This document shows positions 17,917 through 26,984 of a stretch of 64,000 nt of DNA, in pieces. Numbering within the stretch: position 1 is the stretch's first letter; every line of letters starts with the position of its first letter. This DNA is from Flavobacterium xanthum (GTDB lineage: Bacteria > Bacteroidota > Bacteroidia > Flavobacteriales > Flavobacteriaceae). Made by a program: the position numbers and the translations under genes. The notes below the pieces were generated by a model. The model ran no database searches. It was not told where the DNA came from and was given only the letters and a program-made list of their open reading frames with translations. The DNA lies in the NCBI RefSeq assembly GCF_900142695.1, contig NZ_FRBU01000001.1:124001-188000 (forward strand), read 5' to 3'.

Positions 17917-19218
17917 ATGAGTGTTTGGGAACAATTTTCTTCAGAACAAAGGTATGAATACATCAAATTTTTACAAGTTTATGGTGCACTAACAAATTTG
18001 TTTCGCCAAAAACAAGGGGACTTAATTCCATATTTAGACTCAAAATTTCAAGAGACAGTTTTTTCTAAAATTTTTAATGGTCAAAATGTAGATATTGGAA
18101 ATACTCCACATGATGTTTTGTCAGTATTTGGAAATAATAGAATTGGCATTGGTCTAAAAACTTGGATGGGCAGTAAGCCATCTTTTCAAAAAGTGATGCA
18201 ATTGAAAAGATACCAAAACGAAATTAACTTACATCGCAACGATTTACATTCTTTAGCTTATAAAATTTCGGAAATTAAGAACGAAAGGATGAAAAGTGAT
18301 TATGTGCGACTTGGATTATCTGAAGATAAAAATATTTATCATTATGTTACGCGAGATAAAGGTGTTTTTACAATAAATGAATGTGCATACCCACTTATTA
18401 ATCTTGAAAACCTTAAAAATCTTAGCGCGACAACTTCAGCCTTATCTTGGTCAGATGGTCAAAAAGATTATCGATACACTTTCGGTGATTCACAAATACT
18501 TCAAAAATTTGACTCTAATAAATTTAACTCATTAGTACTTGATAAATTTGATGTTAAAATTATTGAGGATCCATTTGCGTTTTTGCTAAAAGCATACTTT
18601 GACTTAATAGAATCTGCTAAAATAATTGAGTTAGACATTGTTGAAGCCTATTTACCTTTGTACTCATATCAATCTAAAGAAGTAGAGGAAAAATCTGGTT
18701 TGAATGCATGGAATGGAGCCTCTAAAAATAAAGGGAGTGATACACTTCGGCCTTTAAACGAAGTTTACATTCCTATTCCAAAAGAATTTCATAAAAAACA
18801 TCCTCATTTTTTTATTAAGAATATATCTGATGTAATTATTGATAGGAAAAAATATAAGAATGATAAAGAGAATAGACCTGAGTTACGTTTCCGTTTGAAA
18901 CTCCCAAATGGGAAAATAATACCAGCATTATTAACAGGAGATAACTTCAAAAATTTCCAATCTGGAAGTAAAACAGAATATGATGAAAGTGGAAAAAAAA
19001 TTGGACAAAATGCTTTAGGGCAATGGCTTTTAATTGATGTTTTAGGATTAAAACAGCGTAAATTAGTAACGCGAGATTGGTTGCAAATGAAAGCTACTGA
19101 TTCGGTTCGCTTATGGCGAAAAAAAGGAGATTATTCATTAATTAATATTGATTTTGCACCAATTGGATCATTTGAAGCTTTTATGAACGATGAACCAATA
19201 CCAGAGGAACAAGAATAA
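17917..19218 (+). CDS. Putative type II restriction endonuclease (NgoFVII-like C-terminal region)
   Basis: A 433-residue protein encoded directly after the methylase stop (TAAATG), so it is almost certainly the cognate nuclease. The C-terminal part has SGLNAWNG, then LNEVYIPIPKEF, ALGQWLLIDVLGL and RDWLQMKATDSVRLWRKKG. This resembles the B3-like DNA-recognition half of NgoFVII/BfiI-type enzymes. I could not find the HxK motif of phospholipase D nucleases used by that group. GIGLKTW near residue 90, after an Asp, could be part of a PD-(D/E)xK site, but this is a guess. The role is secure from context; the nuclease fold is not. Confidence 0.75.
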   Translation: MSVWEQFSSEQRYEYIKFLQVYGALTNLFRQKQGDLIPYLDSKFQETVFSKIFNGQNVDIGNTPHDVLSVFGNNRIGIGLKTWMGSKPSFQKVMQLKRYQNEINLHRNDLHSLAYKISEIKNERMKSDYVRLGLSEDKNIYHYVTRDKGVFTINECAYPLINLENLKNLSATTSALSWSDGQKDYRYTFGDSQILQKFDSNKFNSLVLDKFDVKIIEDPFAFLLKAYFDLIESAKIIELDIVEAYLPLYSYQSKEVEEKSGLNAWNGASKNKGSDTLRPLNEVYIPIPKEFHKKHPHFFIKNISDVIIDRKKYKNDKENRPELRFRLKLPNGKIIPALLTGDNFKNFQSGSKTEYDESGKKIGQNALGQWLLIDVLGLKQRKLVTRDWLQMKATDSVRLWRKKGDYSLINIDFAPIGSFEAFMNDEPIPEEQE

Positions 19219-19257
19219 TTTAGGCAAATTTGTTCATTAGAATTATAGTACTAACAT

Positions 19258-19290
19258 AAAAAAAGCGGAAACACTACCTTTCCACTTTTT
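19258..19290. terminator. Terminator between the RM operon and the dienelactone hydrolase gene
   Basis: The hairpin AAAAAGCGGAAA ... TTTCCACTTTTT (one G-T pair) has A/T tracts on both sides and lies between convergent genes. Confidence 0.75.
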
Positions 19291-19307
19291 CATCAAACCG
19301 TATATTT

Positions 19308-20201
19308 TTACTTCTTTTTGAGCTCTTGTTTAAAAAACGCAATGGTACGTTCCCACGATAAAGTTGCTGCTTTTTCATCATAGCGCGGTGTGGTGTTGTT
19401 GTGAAAACCATGATTTACCCCTTCATAGAAATAAGCGGTGTGTTCCACTTTGTTCTTTTTAAGGATGGCTTCATAAGCGGGCCAACCTTCATTGACACGC
19501 GTGTCTAAACTCGCGTACTGAGCTAGAATCGGGGTTTTTATAAGTTCGGCTTCGGTTGCTGTGGGTTGACCACCGTAATAGGGAACGGCAGCGCCCAAAG
19601 TCGGGATTTTAACCGCCATCATATTGGCAATCCAACCTCCAAAACAAAATCCTACCACGCCTATGTGACCGTTACAATCTTTATGGGATTTTAGGTAATC
19701 GTAAGCCGCAATGAAATCTTCGAGCATTTCTTCTCGGGTACGTTTCTTTTGTAATTCTCGTCCAGCATCATCATTTCCGGGATAACCACCTAATGGTGAC
19801 AAGGCATCTGGTGCTAAAGTGATAAATCCTTCTACGGCTGCTCTGCGTCCTACATCTTCAATATAGGGATTCAATCCTCGGTTTTCATGCACAACAATGA
19901 TTCCCGGTAATTTCTTCTTGGCTCCTGTAGGTTGGGATAAAAGTCCTTTGATTGTTCCGCCACCTTGGGGAGAATCATAGGTGATGAATTCTGATTTTAT
20001 TCTTGGATCTTCGGGTTTTATGAGCACGGCATTCGCATAATTGGGCGTCATAAAACTCAATAGCGAAGGCAGTGTGAGTGTGCCTACAGCAAATAGAGAT
20101 AGTTTTTCGACAAAGCTACGGCGGTCAATCTTATTGTGTGCATAATCATCGTACAAGTCAAATACTTCTTGACTGATGTCTTCTTTGGTTATTTTTTTCA
20201 T
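19308..20201 (-). CDS. Dienelactone hydrolase family protein with Tat-like signal
   Basis: A 297-residue alpha/beta hydrolase of the dienelactone hydrolase type. The triad is Cys186 (GFCFGG), Asp233 (ASLDTRV) and His264 (GVNHGFH). Near the N-terminus, DRRSFVEKLSLFAVGTLTLP looks like a twin-arginine export signal (residues 26-45) placed after a 25-residue cytosolic lead. That is the usual arrangement for Tat-exported members of this family. The natural substrate is unknown. The nitroreductase gene lies just upstream on the same strand (37-base gap), perhaps co-transcribed. Confidence 0.9.
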   Translation of the reverse strand: MKKITKEDISQEVFDLYDDYAHNKIDRRSFVEKLSLFAVGTLTLPSLLSFMTPNYANAVLIKPEDPRIKSEFITYDSPQGGGTIKGLLSQPTGAKKKLPGIIVVHENRGLNPYIEDVGRRAAVEGFITLAPDALSPLGGYPGNDDAGRELQKKRTREEMLEDFIAAYDYLKSHKDCNGHIGVVGFCFGGWIANMMAVKIPTLGAAVPYYGGQPTATEAELIKTPILAQYASLDTRVNEGWPAYEAILKKNKVEHTAYFYEGVNHGFHNNTTPRYDEKAATLSWERTIAFFKQELKKK

Positions 20202-20238
20202 AGTGCTAGTTTTATATAAAGGGATGCTTTTGTTTCAA

Positions 20239-20922
20239 TCAATAGAAAACGGATATGGCCGCAATGTCTTTTCTTTGTATGTCCGGAACCCAGCATTCCT
20301 CTGCAGGGTAACCAACAGGAATCAGTAAAAAAGGTTTTTCATTGATGGGCCTTTTTAGCGTTTTGGTCAAGAAATTCATTGGGCTAGGCGTGTGGGTCAA
20401 CGAGACTAAACCCGCGTTATGGATTGCCGATAATAAAAAACCAACAGCAATACCCACGCTTTCCTGAACATAATAGTTGGTTTTCTTGTTGCCATCAACA
20501 TCCAATTCATAGCTGCGTTTAAAAACGACGATGAGGTAAGGAGCAGTTTCTAAAAAGGGTTTGTGCCAATCTGTCCCTAAGGGTTTTAGGTCTTCTAGCC
20601 AGTCACTTGACATGCGAGATTCATAGCTTAGCAGTTCTTCCTGCTCCGCAGCGATACGGATTTGTTTTTTAATTTCGGGATTTTCAATCACACAAAAAGT
20701 CCAAGGTTGCTTGTGTGCGCCAGAAGGAGCAGTTGAAGCCGTTTTTATCAGGTTTTCAATTACTGCCTTGGGAACAGCTTTATCCGAAAATTCTCTTACG
20801 GAACGCCTGCTGTCCATATCTTCATAAAAAGAAGCGGAGCGCTCTAGCATTTCTGTTTCGGAAAGTAGGGGTTTGCGGTACCGTAAATAGGGGTACTCTT
20901 CTATTATTTTTATATCAGGCAT
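20239..20922 (-). CDS. Nitroreductase family protein (FMN-dependent)
   Basis: A 227-residue flavin oxidoreductase. The typical FMN-binding start SRRSVREFSDKAVPKAVIENLIKTA is followed by TAPSGAHKQPWTFCVI. The C-terminal half has SVGIAVGFLLSAIHNAGL and the family ending. It reduces nitro compounds, quinones or related substrates with NAD(P)H. Some residues resemble iodotyrosine deiodinase-like members, but this is not decisive. A truncated, broken paralogue with an upstream region of the same design lies at 22690-23092. Confidence 0.9.
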   Translation of the reverse strand: MPDIKIIEEYPYLRYRKPLLSETEMLERSASFYEDMDSRRSVREFSDKAVPKAVIENLIKTASTAPSGAHKQPWTFCVIENPEIKKQIRIAAEQEELLSYESRMSSDWLEDLKPLGTDWHKPFLETAPYLIVVFKRSYELDVDGNKKTNYYVQESVGIAVGFLLSAIHNAGLVSLTHTPSPMNFLTKTLKRPINEKPFLLIPVGYPAEECWVPDIQRKDIAAISVFY

Positions 20923-21366
20923 TTTGAATGTTTTTTCTACTATCCAAATATAAAAAAAAATGAGCCTAAAATAGTAGATTAACTGCTTAGGTAGCTCTTT
21001 ATTTTAGTAGTAAAACGAAATACCGCTGTGAATTTTAGTTCTGGTATAATTCGTATTCAATTATCTTTCTTGTGCTTGTTGAATTTTTTATCCAGATAGC
21101 CAATGGAGGAGCGACTTCAATGCATTTTTCCGCTTTTAGAGTAGCTGGCTTTTGCCAAAAATTACATTAATTTCTATTGCGAAATACATTCGAAATCAGC
21201 TATTTTATTGATCACTATTTTGTTCCTAATAAATAGTGGGATAGACAAGGTGCTCAAGATTAGTTTGGGTTTTCTGCGACGACAAACTAACGGTCGTACG
21301 ATGAAATAATTTTTGGGATGCTTATTAAATTTATCTAATTTTACTTCGAAGAAAAGACTTAAAAAC
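20923..21366. other. Gene-free stretch between nitroreductase and potassium channel genes
   Basis: This is the divergent promoter region of the two genes. The only structure I see is a small hairpin, TTAGTTTG (21260-21267) with CAAACTAA (21283-21290). Short open frames here have no coding character I can recognise. Confidence 0.5.
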
Positions 21367-22332
21367 ATGGCATTGTTAGAAAGAATAAACCTAAAAGCAA
21401 AAGCGGATCAAAGCACAGGATTTGGCACAAATGCAAATAGTTACGGTGGTCGGTTTATCAATAAAAATGGAAGTGCTAACGTTGAAAGGCGAGGAATGCA
21501 TGTTTTGCATCGCATAAGCTGGTACCATACAATGATTGACATGGCAGTTTGGAAATTTATGTTGATTATTATTGCTTTCTACATTGGGATCAACTTTGTT
21601 TTTGCCACTATTTATTATGTAATTGGGGTAGTGCATTTAGACGGAATCGCAAGTACCGACAGTGAATGGGTAAAATTTGGGCAGGCTTACTTTTTTAGTG
21701 CCCAAACGTTTACCACAGTAGGTTATGGTCATATCAGTCCCAATGGTTTTTTGACAAGTGCACTTTCGGCTGCCGAGGCTTTGATTGGTTTATTAAGTTT
21801 TGCTATTGCCACGGGATTATTCTTTGGAAGATTCAGTAAGCCTACAGCTTTTTTGAAATTTTCACAAAATGCGGTCATTGCGCCTTATGGAGCTATTTCG
21901 GGATTGATGATACGAGTAACTCCGTTTAAAAATACCAATTTCACCGATGCTGAGGCGAAGATAACGTTAGGAATGAGCATTGAAGAAAACGGAAAAATGG
22001 TCAATAAATTCTATTCGTTGGAATTAGAATTGGAAAAAATAAATTCGCTGTCCCTGAGTTGGACCTTGGTACATCCCATTACCGAGAACAGTCCGTTGTA
22101 CCAATTTACAAAAGACGATTTTGCCAATACCCAAGGTGAAATTCTAGTTTTTGTAAAAACCTTTGATGATATGTTTAGCAATACCGTTGCTATTCGTACT
22201 TCCTATACTTTTGAGGAAGTGATTTATGGCGCTGCGTTTGAACCAATGTACACCAGAAGTGTAGATAATTCCAAAACTATTTTGTATTTGGACCGGTTGA
22301 ACTCATTCAAGGATGCCTCTTTGGATAGATAG
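21367..22332 (+). CDS. Inward-rectifier potassium channel (KirBac type)
   Basis: A 321-residue inner-membrane channel. It has a slide helix before TM1 (KFMLIIIAFYIGINFVFATIYY), the pore helix and selectivity filter TFTTVGYGHISP, and TM2 (LSAAEALIGLLSFAIATGLFFGRFS). The cytosolic immunoglobulin-like Kir domain follows (about residues 155-321). Length and domain order match prokaryotic Kir channels. The start at 21367 (MALLERINLK) is preferred over one 18 codons upstream that adds no recognisable sequence. Confidence 0.92.
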   Translation: MALLERINLKAKADQSTGFGTNANSYGGRFINKNGSANVERRGMHVLHRISWYHTMIDMAVWKFMLIIIAFYIGINFVFATIYYVIGVVHLDGIASTDSEWVKFGQAYFFSAQTFTTVGYGHISPNGFLTSALSAAEALIGLLSFAIATGLFFGRFSKPTAFLKFSQNAVIAPYGAISGLMIRVTPFKNTNFTDAEAKITLGMSIEENGKMVNKFYSLELELEKINSLSLSWTLVHPITENSPLYQFTKDDFANTQGEILVFVKTFDDMFSNTVAIRTSYTFEEVIYGAAFEPMYTRSVDNSKTILYLDRLNSFKDASLDR

Positions 22333-22398
22333 TTTTAAGGTCTTTTAGTAGTGTTAACAAAAAACATCTTCCATTCGTTTAATACATGTGAATAAATA

Positions 22399-22689
22399 AT
22401 AAACAATATAAAATGTTTTTAGTACAAAGAATCTTGATAATCTTTTAGGCATAAAAGCACCTACCATATGCATTTGGGAAAAAAGGTATACCGTATTTCA
22501 GCCCATGCGTCCTGATACCAATAATAGTCTATATGATTTAGCAATTTTGCAAAAGCTTTTGAACAGTATCTTGCTTCATGATTGCGGATATAAAACATCT
22601 AAAATTTATCCTATCCAGAAGAAGAAATACCAATAATGGTGAAGAAATCGTCTCTTCAATTAGCGCAATGAATCATGCAATCGCTGCTT
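22399..22689 (+). pseudogene. 5' fragment of a MerR-family regulator, paralogous to the gene at 26985
   Basis: The nucleotide sequence follows the first ~100 codons of the intact regulator at 26985. In one frame it reads NLLGIKAPTICIWEKRYTVF, then QPMRPDTNNSLYDLAILQKLL and LLHDCGYKTSKIYP. In shifted frames it then gives EEIPIMV and EEIVSSISAMNHAIAAFK, aligned to REIISSKTAKSHAISEFK. The start codon is ATA, and at least three frameshifts are present. The effector domain is missing: homology ends where a nitroreductase fragment on the opposite strand begins. Confidence 0.85.
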
Positions 22690-23092
22690 TTAAAACGACG
22701 ATGAGGTAAGGAGAGGTTTCTAAAAAGGGTTTGTGCCAATCGGTCCCTAAGGGTTGTAGGTCTTCGAACGCGTCACTTCAAATTCGAGATTCATAGCTTT
22801 GAAGTTCTTCCTGCTCCGCAGCGATGCGAATTTGTTTTTTAATTTCAGGATTTTCAATCACACAAAAAGTCCAAGGTTGTTTGTGCGCTCCAGAAGGAGC
22901 CGTTGAAGCTGTTTTTACCAGGTTTTCAATTACTGCTTTAGGAACTGATCGGTCTGAAAACTCCCTTACAGAACGCCTACTGTCCATTATTTCATATAAA
23001 GAAAGGGAACGTTCTATCATCTCTGGCTCAGAAAGAACGGTTTTGTTTTAACTGATATAAGGAGAGTTGTCAATTATTTTTTTATCAGCCAT
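22690..23092 (-). pseudogene. 5' fragment of a nitroreductase gene, paralogous to 20239-20922
   Basis: Read on the - strand from 23092 it gives MADKKIIDNSPYIS, stop, then LSEPEMIERSLSLYEIMDSR, RSVREFSDRSVPKAVIENLV and YESRI, stop, then LQPLGTDWHKPFLETSPYLI and VVLK. This matches the first ~135 residues of the intact nitroreductase. There are two in-frame stops (23048-23050 and one after YESRI), and the C-terminal 40% is gone. Homology to the intact copy extends upstream of the start codon as well. Confidence 0.88.
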
Positions 23093-23106
23093 TTAGAATG
23101 TTTTTT

Positions 23107-23338
23107 TCATACTGTCAAATATAAAAAAATGTAGAAGTCCTTTGTATTTATGGTTGTACTCATTTGGCTAACAGGCAAATAATAGATCACTCTGGCTGTT
23201 AAGTCTGCTATCAAATCTTCTGTTTTATCGTATCGGTGCTGCTACGGTTTTTTGGTTGCTACTTCATCGGCTGTCGCCAAATAATGGTTTAAAATAAAAA
23301 TTCTGTCGTATTTTGGGTAGAAAAGTACCCCTCCTTTC
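23107..23338 (-). pseudogene. Possible decayed coding sequence of unknown family
   Basis: The - strand reads LKGGVLFYPKYDRIFILNHY, then LATADEVATKKP, a TAG, and QHRYDKTEDLIADLTARVIY, then YLPVSQMSTT, in one frame. The residue mix looks protein-like, but I do not recognise a family. No start is visible and the flanks are non-coding. It is reported only as a possible remnant. Confidence 0.25.
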
Positions 23339-23403
23339 AGCGTTCCTGTTTAGCATAATGGTGGTGTTTTCTATTGAGTACTATTCACGACCGTTAGCTT
23401 GCA

Positions 23404-24038
23404 TTATACAGTTGGAGTGCCTGTGCTCAATATTTGGATTAGTTCCTCATCTTCTACTTGATTGAACAGTTCATAAAAACTGCCAACTCCTGAAAAATCA
23501 TTGGAAGCGATTATATAAACCAATTCATCTGCATTTTTTTTAAAGACCGGTACCATTTCATAGGGCAAAACGGGAACGGCAACAATTAATTTTGCTGGAT
23601 TTTTTTTCGCAGCATCGCAATACTGGCTAATAATGTATTTCCGGTAGCAATCCCGTCATCTACCAAAATTATATTTTTGTTCTCAATGTCCAGTGGTTGT
23701 TGAGCGCCTCTATAATATTCATATTTTCCTCGTAGGAACTCTTGGAGCCTGATGATTTCAGCATCAATGTATTTTTGAGGAATTTTGTCATCATGGTCGA
23801 TAATGATTGAATCTTGGGAAACTGCACCAATAGCAAATTCTTTATTGCAGGGATGCCCAATCTTTTTTGAGAGTATAATATCTAAGGGAAGATGCAAGTT
23901 TTTTGCAAGGCTGTTTCCCACGGGGACTCCTCCCCTAGGAACGGCAAGGATTATGGTATTTGTATATTTGTATTTATTTAATTTCTTGGAGAGTAGTAGA
24001 CCCGCTTCTAATCTGTCTTTAAATAGTTCGTTTTCCAT
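23404..24038 (-). pseudogene. Phosphoribosyltransferase family protein, frameshifted
   Basis: The first frame (24038 down to 23586) gives 150 residues: MENELFKDRLEAGLLLSKKL, then AVPRGGVPVG and the PRPP-binding motif NIILVDDGIATGNTL. It ends in a homopolymer region as MLRKKIQQN. A second frame continues without a stop as NPAKLIVAVPVLPYEMVPVF and ends SNDFSGVGSFYELF, then QVEDEELIQILSTGTPTV, with stop at 23404-23406. This is the normal C-terminus of this ~210-residue family. The break is at an 8-base T run (23600-23607). It may be a real frameshift or a sequencing indel. Confidence 0.85.
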
Positions 24039-24460
24039 AAGTATATTTTTAAAAAATTAAAAATAATTAAGTATGTAAATATACTGATTTTCAATCATAT
24101 AGCTTATATTTATAGTCTTGTAAAAACAGTTATATCTAGTTTGTAAATGGGGACCACGTAGTTTATTAGCTATATTATTGTAGCGCGTGTAGTGTTTGTA
24201 TTTTATGGTAAATCAAAATAGGTCAGTTAAAAGTTTACCTATTCCTATCCAACTATTATTCTCAAAATCTAAAATTGAGATTTATACTTACTTGTTTTGT
24301 AGTGAAAACAACCTTTCTAAAGGCACTTGAAGTCAAATCCGAATATCAGAAATATTAATTTAATTTTAGTAGTCAATAATTTTCATAAATAATTGATTAT
24401 AAGTGTTTTGTATTGTATTTTTTATTAAATTTATACTTTAATTTAACAAGAAATAATAGT
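24039..24460. other. AT-rich gene-free stretch upstream of the CotH-like gene
   Basis: No recognisable gene, RNA or repeat. A short + strand frame near 24206-24330 has a somewhat protein-like composition but no start, family or conserved motif that I can support. Confidence 0.45.
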
Positions 24461-26503
24461 ATGAAAAAATTGTACATTACTCGGCTGCATGCAATTTCAA
24501 CAATCATTTTGTTGATTGTATTGATTACTTCTAATTCCGTAATGGCTCAAACTTTTACTGATAGTAATCTACCTATTGTCATTATTACCACAGATAATGA
24601 CCCCAATACTAATTTGCCTCTTGAAATTCTGGATGATCCAAAAATTTTGGCAACTATGAAAATTATCAAAAGACCAGATGGTACTAGAAAATTCCTTACG
24701 GATCAAAATACGACTTCATTTTTAAATTATAGCGGTCGTATTGGCATCGAAATAAGAGGTTCCTCTACTCAAACGCTACCCAAAAAACAATATAGTTTAA
24801 CTACTTTGAAGTCGGATAATACGTCTAAAAATAACGTGAGTATTTTTGGGATGCCAAGTGAGAACGATTGGATATTGAATGGGTTAGGTTTTGATCCTTC
24901 CTTAGTTAGGGATTATTTATACTACTATATGTCAAGACAAATGGGGAATTATGCCTCTAAGACAGAATTTTGTGAAGTCGTTATCAACGGGGACTACAAA
25001 GGGCTTTATGTTTTTTAGGAAAAAATTAAATCCAATGAGAATAGGGTTAACGTGCTGAAAATTGAAGTTACGGACAATACTTTGCCAAATATAACGGGAG
25101 GATATATCACAAAAGCGGATAAAACAACTGGTGGAGATCCTGTCGCTTTCTGGATGGATGAAACTAAATTTGTTCATGATTTGCCTAAGCCTGAAAATGC
25201 AACACCAGAGCAAACACAATATATTGAAGCAGAATTCAATAGACTGCAAGACCATGCTTATGATGATGACTTAATAGACGGATATCGAACTATTATTGAT
25301 GTCCCTTCTTTCGTTGATTTTATGTTGGTCAATGAGTTGGCTTCTAATGCAGATGTGTATCAGTCTAGTACGTTTTTTCATAAAGGCCGTCAAGGAAAAC
25401 TACGGGCAGGACCAGTATGGGATTTCAATCAAAGTTTTGGAAGTACTTTTACAAACAGTATCCATGTCGATAAATGGCAATTTAATAACGGAAATAGAAT
25501 TGGGCCCCCTTTCTGGAGTTACTTATTCGACAACGGAGAATTCAGTTGTCAGCTTGCTAAACGTTGGAACGAAGTAAAAGCGTCTTGTCAGCCTTTGAAT
25601 AAAGACGTTCTGATTGCCTACGTTGATACTGCTTTCAGCTACATAAGTGAAGCTATTCCTCGTGAGAGTCAAAGATGGGGAGCTATAAACGATCATGTTA
25701 CGGATGTAAATAGAATTAAAACCTTTATTAACGATAGAACGACTTGGATCACAAATAATATAGGCTCATTTTCAAATTGTGCCAATGTTACCTTGCCACC
25801 GCTAGTAATTACTAAAATTAACTACAATCCGAAAACGTCAACAGGTTTTCCAGTCAGTAATGATTTAGAATTTGTAGCCTTAAAGAATATAAGTGATCGA
25901 TCTGTCAATCTTTCTGGTGCATATTTTAGACAGTTAGGACTCACCTTTCAGTTTCCTTACAATTCAACTATTGGAGCAAATGAAACCATTTTTTTAACAA
26001 GCAATACGGCTACTTTTCAAAGTAAATATGGTGCAGTTCCTTTTGGTCAGTTCACAAGAAATCTATCAAATAAATCGCAAAAAATTGTTCTGGCTGATGC
26101 AGATGGAAATATAATTGATTCCGTAGAATATTTTGATTCAGCACCTTGGCCAACCACACCTGACGGTGGCGGTAGCTATCTGGACTTAATTAGCACGACA
26201 TTAGACAATAACTTAGCTTCAAGCTGGATTGCTGCAAGTAGTGATGCTTTATCTAATCAATCATTTCTAGCTTCATCAGCATTCATGATCTATCCTAATC
26301 CTGTTTCAAATAGCGTAACCATTCAGGCTGGTAAACCTATGACTGGAGTTAAAATATACAGTATTTTAGGTGCTTTAATGCAAGAAATTAAAACAAGTTC
26401 AGAAAATCTCAATCTGGATTTGAGTGCCTACTCTCAAGGTGTTTATTTTATAAGGGTGTACAATGAAGACGGTTTTACCAGTAAAAAAGTTATAAAAAAA
26501 TAA
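24461..26503 (+). pseudogene. CotH kinase family protein with lamin-tail and T9SS sorting domains, interrupted by an in-frame TAG
   Basis: From the ATG at 24461, a signal peptide (LLIVLITSNSVMAQ) leads into a CotH kinase domain (IGIEIRGSSTQTLPKKQYSL, NDWILNGLGFDPSLVRDYL, GPVWDFNQSFGS). A lamin-tail-like domain follows (LVITKINYNP, then LEFVALKNISDRSVNLSGAY). The C-terminal T9SS type A sorting domain begins MIYPNPVSNSVTIQ and ends KKVIKK. The frame is continuous for 681 codons except for TAG at 25016-25018, in GLYVF-stop-EKIKSNENRV. One base change (for example CAG to TAG) would explain it. The family protein would be secreted to the cell surface. Everything else looks intact, so the mutation is recent or a sequencing error. 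Confidence 0.88.
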
Positions 26504-26532
26504 ATTAAAAACGAGTATTAAATATTTTTGAG

Positions 26533-26578
26533 AACAGATAAGTAAAAGTATAGGCTTTTACTTATCTGTTTTTTTTTA
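26533..26578 (+). terminator. Terminator of the CotH-like gene
   Basis: A perfect 16-bp stem, AACAGATAAGTAAAAG (26533-26548) and CTTTTACTTATCTGTT (26555-26570), is followed by a T tract. Confidence 0.92.
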
Positions 26579-26955
26579 TTAAAAGTTTCGAAAATCCGAT
26601 TGCCACTTTTTTTAGGTACTATTTTTTGGTGGATTTCCTAAAATGAGTTGTATCATAAAATATTTTTTTAGGATGGCATGTTTTAATTGTGAATCGCTTT
26701 TGAATTGAAGTTAAACAGTTGTTAATTAATAATTTATAAAATAAAAAATTTGTTTTGGTTAAATTGGAGGTCAAAGTAACGTGCTTGCTTGCTGGTAATA
26801 AAAGAGAAAATTAGTTGGTATTTTCTAATTAAGCACCATTTAAAGGTCGTGAAGTCATTATATTTAAAAGTCATCGCTGACAAGCATTTGTAAAAATATT
26901 TCATGTAGGACAAAAGTTTAAGTACGATGATACGAGTTTATAATTAAATTTATTT
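26579..26955. other. Gene-free stretch upstream of the MerR regulator
   Basis: AT-rich. I see no coding frame or repeat. It ends in the regulator's promoter. Confidence 0.5.
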
Positions 26956-26967
26956 TACATTTGTTTA
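26956..26967 (+). promoter_or_regulatory. Promoter box of the MerR regulator and possible operator half-site
   Basis: TACATTTG (26956-26963) fits the TAnnTTTG -7 consensus and overlaps a longer in-frame reading from 26961, so the start at 26985 is preferred. ATTTGTTTA (26959-26967) is shared, in inverse orientation, with the crtI promoter. Confidence 0.55.
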
Positions 26968-26984
26968 TTAAATTCCAAGAAACG

